Shown one piece after another: positions 44,716-54,552 of a DNA stretch of 64,000 bases. Made by a program: the position numbers and the translations under genes. How positions within the stretch are numbered: position 1 is the first letter of the stretch; every line of letters begins with the position of its first letter. The stretch is from Marinobacter maritimus (GTDB lineage: Bacteria > Pseudomonadota > Gammaproteobacteria > Pseudomonadales > Oleiphilaceae), in the NCBI RefSeq assembly GCF_007671675.1, contig NZ_VCGW01000002.1, forward strand, positions 682,001 through 746,000. Direction: 5' to 3'. The notes beneath the pieces were generated by a model. It was given only the letters and a program-made list of their open reading frames with translations, was not told where the DNA came from and searched no databases.

Positions 44716-47008
44716 AAATTCACCGGGGGGCGTCGGAAATCTGGTGACCCTGGACGGAGACTCGATCCGTAATGCTACCTCGGGGATGGATCTGGCTCAG
44801 CGTATCGAAGGCCGTCTGGCGTACGCTACTGATCAGCGGGACCTCTCCGGGTTGCTGTATGGTGCCATCCTTCGCAGTGCCTGCGCCCACGCTCTGATCA
44901 CCCGGGTAGATATCTCCAAGGCTCTGGAAATGCCCGGTGTGCACGCGGTGATCAAGGCGAATGATGTGCCGGGCCTGAATTGCTTCGGCATCGTGATCCG
45001 GGACCAGCCGGTGTTTTGTGATGAGCGGGTTCGTTACGAAGGGGATGCGATTGCTGCCGTGGCAGCGGACACTCCAGAGCAGGCCAGGGCAGCGCTGGAT
45101 GCAATCGAGGTGGATTACCAGCCACTTCCGGTGGTCAGTGATGCAGCGTTAGCCGAGCAGCAGACTGCTCTCCACAATTCCCATGAAAAACACGGTGGCA
45201 GCAACCTGCTGGCCCGGGAAACACTTGAATGCGGCGATCTTGACGACGCCTTCTCCCGCTGTGCTGTGATCGTTGAACATCATTATCAGACCCCTCGCCA
45301 GATGCACGCGTTTATGGAAACCGAAGGCGGTGTGGCCATCCCTGATGGCAAAGGCGGTGTATTATTCCGGGTAGGCTGCCAGTCTGGCCATCGGGATGCG
45401 GAACAACTGGCGGATATTCTTGGTGTCGCCCATGAACAGGTGACAGTTGAGTCCACGGTCACCGGTGGTGCGTTCGGTGGTAAGGATGAACTCACAGTGC
45501 AGCCGGCTGCCGGGTTGCTCGCGTTGAAAACCGGGCGCCCGGTGATGATCCATCTGGATCGGTTCGAGTCCTGCCGGACGGGCATGAAGCGCCACCCGGT
45601 GTCGGTAAAAATGACCACCGGGTGTGATGCCGAAGGTCGTTTGCTGGCCCACAAGGCAGAGGCGATTCTGGACACCGGTGCCTACGCCAGTCTGGGGCCA
45701 GCCGTGCTGGAAAACTATCTGGATCACGCCACGGCGCCCCTGTACCGGATTGAGGCATATCGTGTGTCCGGCCGCCTGGTTTATACCAATAACGGTGTAT
45801 GTGGTGCCTTTCGGGGGTTTGGCGGCAATCAGGCCACTTTCGCCGTGGAATCACAGCTGGATGAGCTGGCCCACGGCCTTGGTATTGAGCCCGCGGCCCT
45901 CCGCCGGATCAATCTGCGGTCCCCGGGCGACGCCGGTAGCCGCAATCAGACTGTTCGCTGGACTGCGCCGCCCGCTGGAGTGCTGGCAGCGGCCGTTGCT
46001 TCCCCTCTTTGGTCCCGCCCTGACACGGACACTGGTCGCTGGCTGACCGGCACTGGTATGGCTATGGGCGCCCAAGGCAATGGTTTGGGAGATGGCTTGC
46101 CTGACAGTGGTGGTGGTCGTATCAGCCTGTCACCGGCAGGTCGTATCTGCGTGGAATTCGGATTCTCGGATTATGGCCAGAACATTGTTGAGTCCATTAT
46201 CCGGTCTGTCTGTAACGGGGTGGGTTGCCGGGAGGCTGACGTGGAAGTTTTACTTGGAAGCTCCCGAGGGCCGGATTCCGGGCCCACCAGTGCCTCTCGC
46301 AGTACCGTACTGGTGCACGGTGTACTGGCCAGTATTCTGCCCCGCTGGATGGATGTTGTGCGTGGGCATGCCTCCCGCGTGAGCGGCCACCCGGAGGAGG
46401 GGCTGGCCTTCGGCCCGGGGGGCGTATTTTTCAATGGTCGTCAGGTGTTGAGCTATCGGGAACTGGCTGAGAGCGCCAGCCCTGACGAAATGGCAGCCAG
46501 CGCCAGTCAGGATTTCCCTGTGGCGCCGGACAGTGGACAACCCGTGGGCCGTTATCTGCAACTGCAGATCGCGACTGTGGCCCGGGTTGCGGTGGATCGT
46601 CTCACCGGTCGGGTTCGGGTGACGGATCTTCACCACGTCACGGCAGCCGGACGTGTGATCTACCCGCCCGGTTATCTGGGGCAGATCGAGGGTGCCGCTG
46701 TGATGGGGCAGGGCATGGCGCTGACCGAAGATATGACAACCCGTGACGGCAGCTACCTGGCGGACAACCTGGACCAGTACCTGATCCCCACCTTCCACGA
46801 TGCCCCCCTCCAGCGTGTTGATGTTCTGGACGATACACCAGAGGACGATCCTTTCCCGGTAAGGGGCGTGGGTGAGCTGGGTATTGAAGCAGTAGCACCG
46901 GCTATTACCGCTGCGATTGAGGCGGCGACCGGTGTCAGGGTCCGGCGACTGCCGGTAGATCCCGGAGACTTGCTGGTGGCGATGGCTGCAAAGGAACAAA
47001 CCCTATGA
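44705..47008 (+). CDS. Second molybdenum hydroxylase, molybdenum subunit
   Basis: This 767-residue xanthine-dehydrogenase-family large subunit starts at GTG 44705. It shows 'VTGGAFGGKDELTVQPAAGL' and 'NNGVCGAFRGFGGNQATFAV', the cofactor and substrate-arginine regions, and a C-terminal catalytic Glu, E724, in 'VRGVGELGIEAVAP'. Where XdhB has GEPPL this protein has GELGI, so it is a separate lineage, closer to the XdhD/PucD-type purine hydroxylases. It could hydroxylate a purine such as hypoxanthine, or another N-heterocycle. No dedicated maturation factor is adjacent. Confidence 0.86.
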   Translation: MAHENSPGGVGNLVTLDGDSIRNATSGMDLAQRIEGRLAYATDQRDLSGLLYGAILRSACAHALITRVDISKALEMPGVHAVIKANDVPGLNCFGIVIRDQPVFCDERVRYEGDAIAAVAADTPEQARAALDAIEVDYQPLPVVSDAALAEQQTALHNSHEKHGGSNLLARETLECGDLDDAFSRCAVIVEHHYQTPRQMHAFMETEGGVAIPDGKGGVLFRVGCQSGHRDAEQLADILGVAHEQVTVESTVTGGAFGGKDELTVQPAAGLLALKTGRPVMIHLDRFESCRTGMKRHPVSVKMTTGCDAEGRLLAHKAEAILDTGAYASLGPAVLENYLDHATAPLYRIEAYRVSGRLVYTNNGVCGAFRGFGGNQATFAVESQLDELAHGLGIEPAALRRINLRSPGDAGSRNQTVRWTAPPAGVLAAAVASPLWSRPDTDTGRWLTGTGMAMGAQGNGLGDGLPDSGGGRISLSPAGRICVEFGFSDYGQNIVESIIRSVCNGVGCREADVEVLLGSSRGPDSGPTSASRSTVLVHGVLASILPRWMDVVRGHASRVSGHPEEGLAFGPGGVFFNGRQVLSYRELAESASPDEMAASASQDFPVAPDSGQPVGRYLQLQIATVARVAVDRLTGRVRVTDLHHVTAAGRVIYPPGYLGQIEGAAVMGQGMALTEDMTTRDGSYLADNLDQYLIPTFHDAPLQRVDVLDDTPEDDPFPVRGVGELGIEAVAPAITAAIEAATGVRVRRLPVDPGDLLVAMAAKEQTL

Positions 47009-47550
47009 GTGATCATTATCAGGTACCCGAAACACCGGCACAAGAAAACATCAGTTTCGAGCTGAATGGAGAGGCGGTTACCCGGTCAGCGCCGAGTGGC
47101 GAGACCTTGCTGGATATCCTGCGCGAATCTGGCCAGATCACCTCAGCCCGGGCCGGGTGCCGTGTAGGTCGATGCGGTGCCTGCCAGGTACTGCTGGATG
47201 GTCGTGCTGTGCCGTCTTGTCTGGTGATGGCCTGGCAGCTGCCAGGCCATCATGTGGAAACCGTGGAGGGGTTGAACAAAGATCCCGATTTTCTCTCTGT
47301 ACGCGACGCACTGGCAAGTGAGAGTGCCTTGCAGTGTGGCTACTGCACACCGGGCTTTGCGGTCTCTCTGGTTGCGGGCATCAGGCAGCGCCGACAGGGA
47401 AGTACGGTGGATCTGACGGAATCTGTGGCTGGCAATCTCTGTCGTTGTACCGGTTATGGCGGCCTGCGGCGTGCCATTGATCAACTTTCTGCCCCTGGCT
47501 ATCCGGATGAAGCGGATGGCCAGGGCGCGTCACTATCGGAAGAACAATGA
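47005..47550 (+). CDS. Second molybdenum hydroxylase, [2Fe-2S] subunit
   Basis: This 181-residue small subunit has the plant-type cluster Cys C52, C57, C60 and C72 (GCRVGRCGACQVLLDGRAVP, then SC) and the second cluster C111, C114, C146 and C148 (QCGYCTPGF; GNLCRCTGYGG). The set is complete. It overlaps the Mo subunit gene by 4 bp. The C-terminal tail of about 20 residues is acidic and not conserved. Its stop overlaps the beginning of a dioxygenase remnant. Confidence 0.9.
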   Translation: MSDHYQVPETPAQENISFELNGEAVTRSAPSGETLLDILRESGQITSARAGCRVGRCGACQVLLDGRAVPSCLVMAWQLPGHHVETVEGLNKDPDFLSVRDALASESALQCGYCTPGFAVSLVAGIRQRRQGSTVDLTESVAGNLCRCTGYGGLRRAIDQLSAPGYPDEADGQGASLSEEQ

Positions 47551-47762
47551 TGATCACTGCCTTTGCCAGTAAACGCCGGCTCCTGACCCTGCCGATTGCG
47601 ACTCTGAGAATGCTCCACTAGCCACCGACTGCCGGCAGCACGGACCGGGAAGATGGGGAAACAGGTACCCACTCGGACTATGGCAATGTCACCATCCTGG
47701 ACACGGATGAGGTGGCAGGCCGCCCGCCAGGGAACGTTACGCGATCTGGAAGTGAACCCTGA
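47547..47762 (+). pseudogene. Remnant of a fourth 2OG-Fe(II) dioxygenase gene
   Basis: From 47571 the frame reads 'KRRLLTLPIATLRMLH', a TAG, then 'PPTAGSTDREDGETGTHSDY' and 'GNVTILDTDEVAG'. This matches the central part of the intact dioxygenases ('ISTLRLLHYPP' and 'GAHTDFGGITVLLLDD' at 63 kb), including the iron-binding H-x-D. The TAG sits where the conserved Tyr of LHYPP should be. N- and C-terminal parts are gone, and the frame ends at TGA 47760. It shows that the second hydroxylase operon once held a dioxygenase gene. Confidence 0.7.
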
Positions 47763-47786
47763 GTCGTCGATCACCGGAGTACATAG

Positions 47787-48182
47787 TTATTCGGAGGGTG
47801 TTCGCATCAGACTGACGTGGGCAGCCACCACCTTCCAGCCTTCAGCGAATCGGACCCAGGTCTGCATCTGGCGGCCGAAGTTGTCTGTTTCGCCATCCCG
47901 GAACTGAGTGCTGACGGTGGCGAAGGTGTCACCAAAGGTAGTTACCACCGTGCCATGAAGGGTCCGTCCCGGCCCTACTGGCTGGCATTGCCGCCGATAG
48001 GCTTCTATAGCGTCAGCGCCGTAGAGATTTTCGGCAACGCCAAAGCGGACCGTGAATTCAGAACTCCAGAAATAGCCGTCAAGTACGTCCAGCTCGTTAT
48101 CGAGCAGAGCCTTTTCATAGGTCTCGAAGGCATAGGTGACGCTGGCTACTGCGTCGGGTGCATTGACGATCAGATCAGTCAT
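47787..48182 (-). CDS. AtzH-like protein, partner of allophanate hydrolase
   Basis: This 131-residue protein of the DUF3225/AtzH family has an NTF2-like (SnoaL) fold inferred from 'FWSSEFTVRFGVAENLYGAD' and 'VRFAEGWKVVAAHVSL'. AtzH-type proteins are encoded with AtzF and were proposed to act on or near dicarboxyammonia, the unstable product of allophanate hydrolysis. The start at 48182 overlaps the AtzF stop by 8 bp; a longer frame (to 48338) is only a shadow. Last gene of the operon that begins at 56117. Confidence 0.82.
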   Translation of the reverse strand: MTDLIVNAPDAVASVTYAFETYEKALLDNELDVLDGYFWSSEFTVRFGVAENLYGADAIEAYRRQCQPVGPGRTLHGTVVTTFGDTFATVSTQFRDGETDNFGRQMQTWVRFAEGWKVVAAHVSLMRTPSE

Positions 48183-50025
48183 TATCGATCTCCGGGGATG
48201 ATGGGGTAGTGGGTGGTGCAGGTACGGAGGAAGGCTTAGCCATGTACTGGCGCCAGCCCCCTGTCGCACTGATATCTGTGGCACCCTCCATGCCGCAGGG
48301 TTCGCAGATAAAGCCGGTGCACCAGGTGCCGTCTTCAAGCTCTAGCTGGCCGATGCCCAGAGGGTGAGAGATACCGGCCACAAAAGTGCCAAACCTGTCT
48401 TCCGGCACCCGCCATACTTCCACCTCAATGACGAAACCGGTGCCCTCAGATCGGATCAGACCAGGTCGATACGGTGGCCCCCCGGCCAGTGCGTAGAAGC
48501 GGTAGTGGGGGGCAGTGCGAGTTTGCCTGACCAGGACGGCGCCTCGTTCGGTCAGCTGGCTGTTTAAAGGGTATCCTTCCAGATGAGCACCGCAGACCGC
48601 TACATCCAGGGTGTTTGGCGTTTGGGAGAGGCTCTCCTTTGGGAGTGGGTCAGTGGTGGCACCAACAGTTTCCGTTACCCGTTGGTGGAGTCCGTTGGCC
48701 AGGGCGCTCAGCACGGTATCGCTCCAAGCTGGGCCAAACAGGGTGATGCCCCACGGCATGTTATTCGCCAGGAACCCGGCAGGAACGGACACCGCCGCGT
48801 AGTCCAGCAGGTTCATGAAGTTGGTAAATGCTCCAAGGCGCGCATTGAGCACCACGGGATCAGCGATCATGTCGGCTATGGTGCAGGGTCCGGGGCAGGT
48901 GGGCGTAATGATTGTGTCCACCGTTGCCAGGATACGGTCGGCCTCTTGTTTCAGTGTCGCGAGCCGGTACTGGGCGCGAAATGCGTCGCTTGCGGAGAGC
49001 TTGTCGCCATTGGCCACGACATCGCGGACCACAGGGTTGATCATCGCAGGATTGTCTACGAGTTCGCTGATAGCCAGTTGTCGCTCTGTAACCCAAGGGC
49101 CATCATAGAGCAGCTCTGCGGCCTCGGAGAAAGGGCGAAAGTCGATTTCCACGGCTTTCCCGCCAAGGGCCTCGAGATGTTCAACTGCGGCTTCGAAAAG
49201 CCCTTTCGCTTCCTGGTATTCCTCCAGCGCGAGTTGCCCGGCCGGGGGTATACCGAAAGTAAATATTTTGCCGATCAGACGGCTGGGGGGTTGGTGGTTT
49301 TTTTGCCAGGGATCGGCGGGGTTGTGCTTGTCCGCCAGAGTCAGAACTTGATTGGCCTGAACCATGGTGCGGGCGAAGATCGATACGCAATCAAGGGTCT
49401 GGCACGCGGGTACAACGCCTTCAACGCTCAGCCTTCCCAGGGTGGGCTTGAGACCGGCGATATGGTTGAGTGCTGCTGGTACCCGACCAGAGCCTGCCGT
49501 ATCGGTACCCAGCGCGAAGCTGACGATGCCCAGTGCCACCGCCACGGAGGAGCCAGCGGAAGAACCGCCGGAGACCCAGTCTCCATCAAAGGCATTGCCA
49601 CAGGGTCCGAAGTCAGAGCGGGTGCCGTTGAGCCCGGTAGCGAACTGATCCAGGTTGGTTTTGCCTACGGGGATGGCCCCAGCGGCCAATAACTGTTTGA
49701 CTACAAACGCGCTGTCCTCCGGAAGGATGTTTACATGCCGATTCGCCACCGTAGTAGGGATCCCCTTCAGGTGGATATTGTCCTTAATGGCAAACGGTAC
49801 GCCGTACAGCGGTAGTGATTCCGGTGATTCGCCATCAAGGAATTGCAGAAAGGGTTCGCGCTCTTCCGGAGTCAGGTAGTGAATCCATATGTTCCGGTCG
49901 TGGAAAGCCGTCTGATAGTCGTCTAGCTTCGCCAGCAGTGCTCTGGGAGTCATATCTCCGGAGCGGTACAGGTGCTGGAGATGATCAATGTCGAGCCTCA
50001 CAGGTGGTGTAAATCGTTCGTTCAT
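48175..50025 (-). CDS. atzF: Allophanate hydrolase
   Basis: This 616-residue enzyme hydrolyses allophanate, giving ammonia and CO2 in the end. The N-terminal amidase-signature domain has the complete Ser-cisSer-Lys triad K81, S155 and S179, with spacing 74 and 24 identical to Pseudomonas AtzF (K91, S165, S189). A C-terminal AtzF domain from about residue 465 ('[20 protein letters not shown]') is retained. The last 20 residues are Pro/Ser-rich and look non-conserved. No urea carboxylase domain is present nearby, so allophanate probably comes from biuret rather than urea. It overlaps the cysteine hydrolase genes on one side and atzH on the other. Confidence 0.93.
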   Translation of the reverse strand: MNERFTPPVRLDIDHLQHLYRSGDMTPRALLAKLDDYQTAFHDRNIWIHYLTPEEREPFLQFLDGESPESLPLYGVPFAIKDNIHLKGIPTTVANRHVNILPEDSAFVVKQLLAAGAIPVGKTNLDQFATGLNGTRSDFGPCGNAFDGDWVSGGSSAGSSVAVALGIVSFALGTDTAGSGRVPAALNHIAGLKPTLGRLSVEGVVPACQTLDCVSIFARTMVQANQVLTLADKHNPADPWQKNHQPPSRLIGKIFTFGIPPAGQLALEEYQEAKGLFEAAVEHLEALGGKAVEIDFRPFSEAAELLYDGPWVTERQLAISELVDNPAMINPVVRDVVANGDKLSASDAFRAQYRLATLKQEADRILATVDTIITPTCPGPCTIADMIADPVVLNARLGAFTNFMNLLDYAAVSVPAGFLANNMPWGITLFGPAWSDTVLSALANGLHQRVTETVGATTDPLPKESLSQTPNTLDVAVCGAHLEGYPLNSQLTERGAVLVRQTRTAPHYRFYALAGGPPYRPGLIRSEGTGFVIEVEVWRVPEDRFGTFVAGISHPLGIGQLELEDGTWCTGFICEPCGMEGATDISATGGWRQYMAKPSSVPAPPTTPSSPEIDND

Positions 50026-50708
50026 AACGCCTCCAGTCGTTGGAACAGGCTATTGGAATCGGTAACGGCACCGAATACGCCGCCCTGCATCTGGATCATC
50101 TTGATGGCGTGATCATGATTTGCCTGGTCAGTGGCGCCGCAGCAATCTTCCACCAGCACACACTCGAAGCCCCGGTCATTGGCATCGCGCATGGTAGTGT
50201 GAACGCAGACATCGGTGGTGATACCGGTCAGTACCAGGTTCTGGATACCCCGGGTCTTGAGGATCAGCTCGAGGTCGGTAGCATAAAAAGAGCCCTTGCC
50301 GGGCTTGTCGATGATCGGTTCGCCTACGCGGGGAGCCAGTTCCGGAATGATCTCCCAGCCAGGCTCGCCCCGAACAAGAATGCGCCCGCAGGGGCCGGGA
50401 TCACCAATCCCTGCGCCGATCTGCCGGGAGCGCCAGCGCTTGTTGGCCGGCAGATCGCTGAGGTCGGGGCGGTGGCCCTCACGGGTATGGATCACTGGCA
50501 TGCCCAGAGCACGAAAGCGGGCAAGAAGCTGACTGATGGGCTCGATAGGAGCTCGGGTAAGGGAGAGGTCATAGCCCATGGTGTCGACATAGCCGCCCTT
50601 GCCGCAGAAGTCTGTTTGCATATCGATAATGACCAGGGCGGTGTTGGTCTTGCCCAGGTTGTTGTCCCAAGGCCAGCTATAGGGACGGGAGTTCAGGGTG
50701 TTGGTCAT
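50022..50708 (-). CDS. biuH: Biuret amidohydrolase (cysteine hydrolase)
   Basis: This 228-residue isochorismatase-like hydrolase has the triad D29, K135 and C168; the offset from Rhizobium BiuH (D36, K142, C175) is exactly seven at all three, and blocks such as '[16 protein letters not shown]' and '[19 protein letters not shown]' are nearly those of BiuH as I remember it. BiuH converts biuret to allophanate and ammonia. It overlaps atzF by 4 bp, so product and next enzyme are coupled. A ureidoacrylate-type role is less likely because of this context. Confidence 0.82.
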   Translation of the reverse strand: MTNTLNSRPYSWPWDNNLGKTNTALVIIDMQTDFCGKGGYVDTMGYDLSLTRAPIEPISQLLARFRALGMPVIHTREGHRPDLSDLPANKRWRSRQIGAGIGDPGPCGRILVRGEPGWEIIPELAPRVGEPIIDKPGKGSFYATDLELILKTRGIQNLVLTGITTDVCVHTTMRDANDRGFECVLVEDCCGATDQANHDHAIKMIQMQGGVFGAVTDSNSLFQRLEAL

Positions 50709-50729
50709 GGCTGATTGGTCCTGAATCGG

Positions 50730-51434
50730 TCAAAGGGTGGAAAGGGCTTCAAGGAGTTGTTCAGAGGTCGCCGTGGCCCCGAACAGTCCGCCTTGCATTT
50801 CTGTCATGGTGAATATGGCGTCCCGGTGCCGGGTTTCGGTGGCGGCGGTGCAGTCCCGCAGTATCAGTGTCTCCAGCCCTCGGTCGTTGGCATCACGGAT
50901 GGTGGTGTGTACGCACACATCGGTGGTCAGGCCAACGACGATGAGGTGAGTAATGCCTCGCAGCCGCAGAATGTGATCCAGGTCGGTGGCGTAGAAAGCG
51001 CCTTTTCCGGGTTTGTCGATCACGATTTCGCCAGGGGCTGGCGCCAGCTCCGGAATGATTTCCCACCCCGGTTCACCACGCACCAGAATCCTCCCCAGAG
51101 GGCCGGCATTGCCGATGCCGGGACAGACCTGTTCGCTGCGCCATTGCTTGTTCGCGGGCAGGTCGACCAGCTCCGGTCGATGGCCTTCACGGGTGTGGAT
51201 GACCAGCGCCTCAGGCAGCTTGCGAAACGCTGCCAGCACGCGCTGTATGGGATCGATGGTGGCTCTCGCGGGAGTCAGATCGACCCCCTGGGAGTCGATG
51301 TAACCTCCCGGGGCGCAGAAGTCCTTCTGCATATCGATAACGATCAGCGCCAGTCGTCGAGGCGCCACCGGCGCGATGCAAGGCCATGCATAGGGCCTTG
51401 CATCTGCTACCGTGAAGGTTGCCGCTTCGCTCAC
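50730..51434 (-). CDS. Second cysteine hydrolase, probable triuret hydrolase
   Basis: This 234-residue paralogue of the neighbouring BiuH-like protein has the triad D34, K141 and C174 and many shared blocks ('TREGHRPELVDLPANKQWRS', '[19 protein letters not shown]') but differs around 'DFCAPGGYIDSQGVDL' and 'EQVCPGIGNAGP'. In Herbaspirillum a BiuH paralogue, TrtA, hydrolyses triuret to carboxybiuret, which decays to biuret for BiuH. The tandem arrangement here suggests the same order of steps, but specificity cannot be proved from sequence; a second biuret hydrolase is possible. Overlaps the binding-protein gene by 4 bp. Confidence 0.68.
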   Translation of the reverse strand: MSEAATFTVADARPYAWPCIAPVAPRRLALIVIDMQKDFCAPGGYIDSQGVDLTPARATIDPIQRVLAAFRKLPEALVIHTREGHRPELVDLPANKQWRSEQVCPGIGNAGPLGRILVRGEPGWEIIPELAPAPGEIVIDKPGKGAFYATDLDHILRLRGITHLIVVGLTTDVCVHTTIRDANDRGLETLILRDCTAATETRHRDAIFTMTEMQGGLFGATATSEQLLEALSTL

Positions 51435-52492
51435 TTAAGCCGCCCCTGGACGCCTTGCACCAGGAAGTCCATCTTCTCGGTTTCTTCAAGGGTCATGGTG
51501 TCACCTTCCTCGACGATCACTGTCCCATCCTGACCAAACACCGGGCCGGCCCAGACCTGAAGCTCCTCGTTCATGATTGCTTCCCGACGGTCCAGTACGG
51601 TCTGTTGGTCCTCTTCACTGACGGCGCTGCCGAAGTCGCTAAGCTTGGCGGCCTCGGTCAGCAGGTCGCCGCGCAGATGCTCGGATTTCCAGCTGCCGTC
51701 TTTGGCGGAATTGACGATATTTACCATCATCGGGCCCCAGTTCCAGATGGCGCCAACCAGCCAGCCTTTCGGTGCGAACTGGCTCGCGTCGGCATGGTAG
51801 CCAACGGAGTAGACACCCCGGCGCTCTGCTACCTGGACATAGTTAATGGGGGAGTCCACATGGCCGGTCAGTACGTCGGCACCGCCGCTGATCAGGGCTT
51901 CTGCCGCTTCAGCTTCCCTGGTTGGGTCCGACCAGCTGGAGGTCCAGATCACGGAAGTGGTGACTTCCGGGTTCACGCTCTGGGCGCCTCGGGTGAAGGC
52001 GTTGATATTACGCAGTACTTGCGGGATCGGGTGCGCGGCGATAAAGCCAAGTTGGTTGGTCCCGGTGGTAAGGCCCGCGGCGACACCCGCCAGGTACATG
52101 GCCTGGTCGATCTCGGCAAAGTAGGTCATCAGGTTATCGGAGGTCTTGAGGCCACCGGAGTGGGCAAAGTGAACGTCGGGATACTTCTCGGCCACCTTCA
52201 GCGCGTGATCAAGATAGCCATAGCTGGTCGGGAAAACCACTTCCACACCGGAACGGACCATGCGTTCCATGACGCGTTGTACATCCGCGTTCTCCGGGAT
52301 GTTCTCGAAGTACAGGGTTTCCACGTCGTCCATGTGCTCTTCCATGTAAAGCCGGCCCTGGTCCTGAGCATAGTTGTAGCCGTAGTCAGACTTCGGACCA
52401 ACGTAAATAAAGCCAACCTTGGTCTCTGCGGCGGCCTGGACACTGATTGCCAGGATAGAAGTAGCGAGTAGAGTGCGGATTACTTTTTTCAT
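51431..52492 (-). CDS. BMP/PnrA-family binding protein of the ureide ABC transporter
   Basis: This 353-residue receptor has a Sec signal peptide (MKKVIRTLLATSILAISVQA, then AAA|ETK) and the BMP opening 'KVGFIYVGPKSDYGYNYAQD'. It is clearly related to the protein at 23846 but diverged throughout. The start at 52492 has GGAGA upstream; an extended frame to 52573 runs into the permease end. It is coupled by overlap to the triuret/biuret hydrolase genes, so the ligand may be a ureide (biuret, triuret) or a purine that yields one, rather than a nucleoside. Confidence 0.85.
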   Translation of the reverse strand: MKKVIRTLLATSILAISVQAAAETKVGFIYVGPKSDYGYNYAQDQGRLYMEEHMDDVETLYFENIPENADVQRVMERMVRSGVEVVFPTSYGYLDHALKVAEKYPDVHFAHSGGLKTSDNLMTYFAEIDQAMYLAGVAAGLTTGTNQLGFIAAHPIPQVLRNINAFTRGAQSVNPEVTTSVIWTSSWSDPTREAEAAEALISGGADVLTGHVDSPINYVQVAERRGVYSVGYHADASQFAPKGWLVGAIWNWGPMMVNIVNSAKDGSWKSEHLRGDLLTEAAKLSDFGSAVSEEDQQTVLDRREAIMNEELQVWAGPVFGQDGTVIVEEGDTMTLEETEKMDFLVQGVQGRLK

Positions 52493-52523
52493 GGTGATTC
52501 TCCGTTTGATAATGTCTGGTTGG

Positions 52524-53456
52524 TTATCGGGCACTTTGGAAGACCACACTGAGACCGGCTGGCATGCCGCCACCGCTTGCCCGGAGGCCGCGATAGCTGA
52601 GCATCAGCACGCTCAAGGGGATCATGTAAGGGAGGGTTGCCAGCAGGTAGGGAGAAATGTTCACGCCCCACGACTGCAGTTTCAGGTTGAGGGCTTCGGA
52701 GGCGCCAAACAGTAAGGCCGCAGGTAAGGCATACCATGGGTTCCAGCGGGCAACAATGACCAGACCGACGGCGACCAGCCCCCGGCCTGCGGTCATGCCT
52801 TCGACCCAGTTTGCGGTGTAGTCCACCGCCAGTGCGGCACCTGCAAAACCTGACATCAGACCACCAAAGGCAATGGCGGCCAACTGGTAGTGCACTGGGT
52901 TATGCCCGAGGTTGCGGGTGATGTCCTGGGATTCGCCGGTGGAGCGCCAGCGCAGGCCGGTACGGGTCCGAAACAGGAAAATGGAGATGGCCGGGATAGC
53001 GAGCAGGGTGATCAGCACAGTTGGAGTGATGGGGCCGAGAAACTGGCCGAGCAGCGGGATATCGCTGACGAACGTATGGTTCAGGTTGCCCAGGGTGTCA
53101 ATCTTGTCGCCTACGAAAGGCGTGCCATAGTAGGCACTGAGACCACCGCCGAGAATCAGCACGGCAACACCGCTGGCAATCTGGTTAGCGCCGCACCCGA
53201 GTACAAGTATGGCGTGCACCATCGATAGTGCGATGCCGGCAAAGCAGGCTGCCATGACGCCCAGCCAGGGGTCGCCGGTCACGGACGCCACCGCGAAGCC
53301 GGTCATTGCGCCCAGCAGCATCTGGCCTTCCACGCCGAGGTTGATCACACCGCTGCGCTGGGTCATGGCCTCGCCCAGCACCACGGCGAGCACGGGTGTA
53401 GCGCTGCGCAGGGCGGCGAACAGGAGGGTAAGGAGTTCGGTTGCAAAATATTCCAT
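52524..53456 (-). CDS. Ureide-operon ABC transporter, permease 2
   Basis: This 310-residue BPD_transp_2-type permease has about eight helices and 'GEAMTQRSGVINLGVEGQML' near the start, the same family block as the permease at 38952. 'DYTANWVEGMTAGRGLVAVG' is the second conserved block. It lies 31 bp upstream of the binding-protein gene and pairs with the product of 53494-54552. Confidence 0.87.
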   Translation of the reverse strand: MEYFATELLTLLFAALRSATPVLAVVLGEAMTQRSGVINLGVEGQMLLGAMTGFAVASVTGDPWLGVMAACFAGIALSMVHAILVLGCGANQIASGVAVLILGGGLSAYYGTPFVGDKIDTLGNLNHTFVSDIPLLGQFLGPITPTVLITLLAIPAISIFLFRTRTGLRWRSTGESQDITRNLGHNPVHYQLAAIAFGGLMSGFAGAALAVDYTANWVEGMTAGRGLVAVGLVIVARWNPWYALPAALLFGASEALNLKLQSWGVNISPYLLATLPYMIPLSVLMLSYRGLRASGGGMPAGLSVVFQSAR

Positions 53457-53493
53457 ACAGGGTCCTTTGGATTGCTATCGGGCCTTGGGCCGT

Positions 53494-54552
53494 TCAGATG
53501 TCACGACGCCGGCCCCACAGGCTTGCCACGGCGAGCACGATGATGAACAGCAGCGCCTGAAGAATGTCGGCACTGGCTTTGGGAAGCTGGGCATACAGTT
53601 GCAGAGAGTCAGCGGAGGCCAGCAGCCCGCCCATCAACACCGATAGAGGAATGATTCGCAGGAAATGCTGTCCGGCGAGCCATGCCACCAGAAAGCCGGT
53701 CATGCCATAGCCGCTGGCCAGACCATCCTGCAGACGGTTCTGGATCACAGAGGCTTCGGCGATACCGGCGAGGCCAGCCAGTAATCCGCCCACGGCCATG
53801 ACAATGAGTACGTTGCGTTCGTAGGAAATGCCGGCGGTCGCCCCGACTCGTGGGTTGCTGCGGCTGACTTGAAGTCCAAGGCCCCAGCGGCTTCGGGTTA
53901 CCAGTATGTGCAGGATGATGGCGGCTACTATGCCGAACACCAGCCCCATGTGGACCCGGGTGTCGAAGAATTGCGGCATGATCGCCCCGGCCGGAAACTC
54001 AATAGTGGCGGGCCATCCAAGAGAGTTAGGGTTTTTCCAGGGGCCATGAACCACAAAGCTGACCAGGAGGATGCCCACGTAGTTCAATAACAGGGTGGAT
54101 ATGGTTTCATTGACTCCGAGACGGGTCTTGAGCAGCCCGGGGATAACGCCCCAGAGCGCGCCGCCAGCCATCGCCCCGGCCAGCATCAGCGGCATCAATA
54201 TCCAGCCCGGTTGATCCACCGCGGCCAGCACGGCCCCGGTGCCAAACAGGGCGCCCAGGTAGAGTTGCCCTTCGCCACCTACACTGATCAGTCCAAGCCG
54301 GGCGGGTAAAGCGACTGCCAGTGCGGTCAGCAGGATAGGGGCGGTTTTGACCAAGGTTTCACTGAAGGAATAACTGTCGCCAAAGGCACCCATGACCATT
54401 TCCTGGAACAGGGAAACCGCTTCACGGCCGTTGATGGCAAAGAATGCCAGGGTCGCCACCACGAAAATGGTTGCCATGACCAGAACGGCACCGGCCGGGC
54501 CCCTGAGCAATCGCAGGCCGAGTGTTACAGGGAGTTGGGTTGCATTTGTCAT
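53494..54552 (-). CDS. Ureide-operon ABC transporter, permease 1
   Basis: This 352-residue permease partner has about nine helices, with 'PARLGLISVGGEGQLYLGAL' and 'LKTRLGVNETISTLLLNYVG' matching the permease at 37844 in the purine system. It overlaps the ATPase gene by 4 bp. The gene order ATPase-permease-permease is the same in both systems, so they are paralogous or independently acquired members of one family. Confidence 0.87.
   Translation of the reverse strand: MTNATQLPVTLGLRLLRGPAGAVLVMATIFVVATLAFFAINGREAVSLFQEMVMGAFGDSYSFSETLVKTAPILLTALAVALPARLGLISVGGEGQLYLGALFGTGAVLAAVDQPGWILMPLMLAGAMAGGALWGVIPGLLKTRLGVNETISTLLLNYVGILLVSFVVHGPWKNPNSLGWPATIEFPAGAIMPQFFDTRVHMGLVFGIVAAIILHILVTRSRWGLGLQVSRSNPRVGATAGISYERNVLIVMAVGGLLAGLAGIAEASVIQNRLQDGLASGYGMTGFLVAWLAGQHFLRIIPLSVLMGGLLASADSLQLYAQLPKASADILQALLFIIVLAVASLWGRRRDI

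Noticed and set aside
48583..49692. Reading frame of 369 codons on the plus strand
   Set aside because: Antisense shadow of the allophanate hydrolase gene, which has all catalytic residues and overlaps its operon neighbours.
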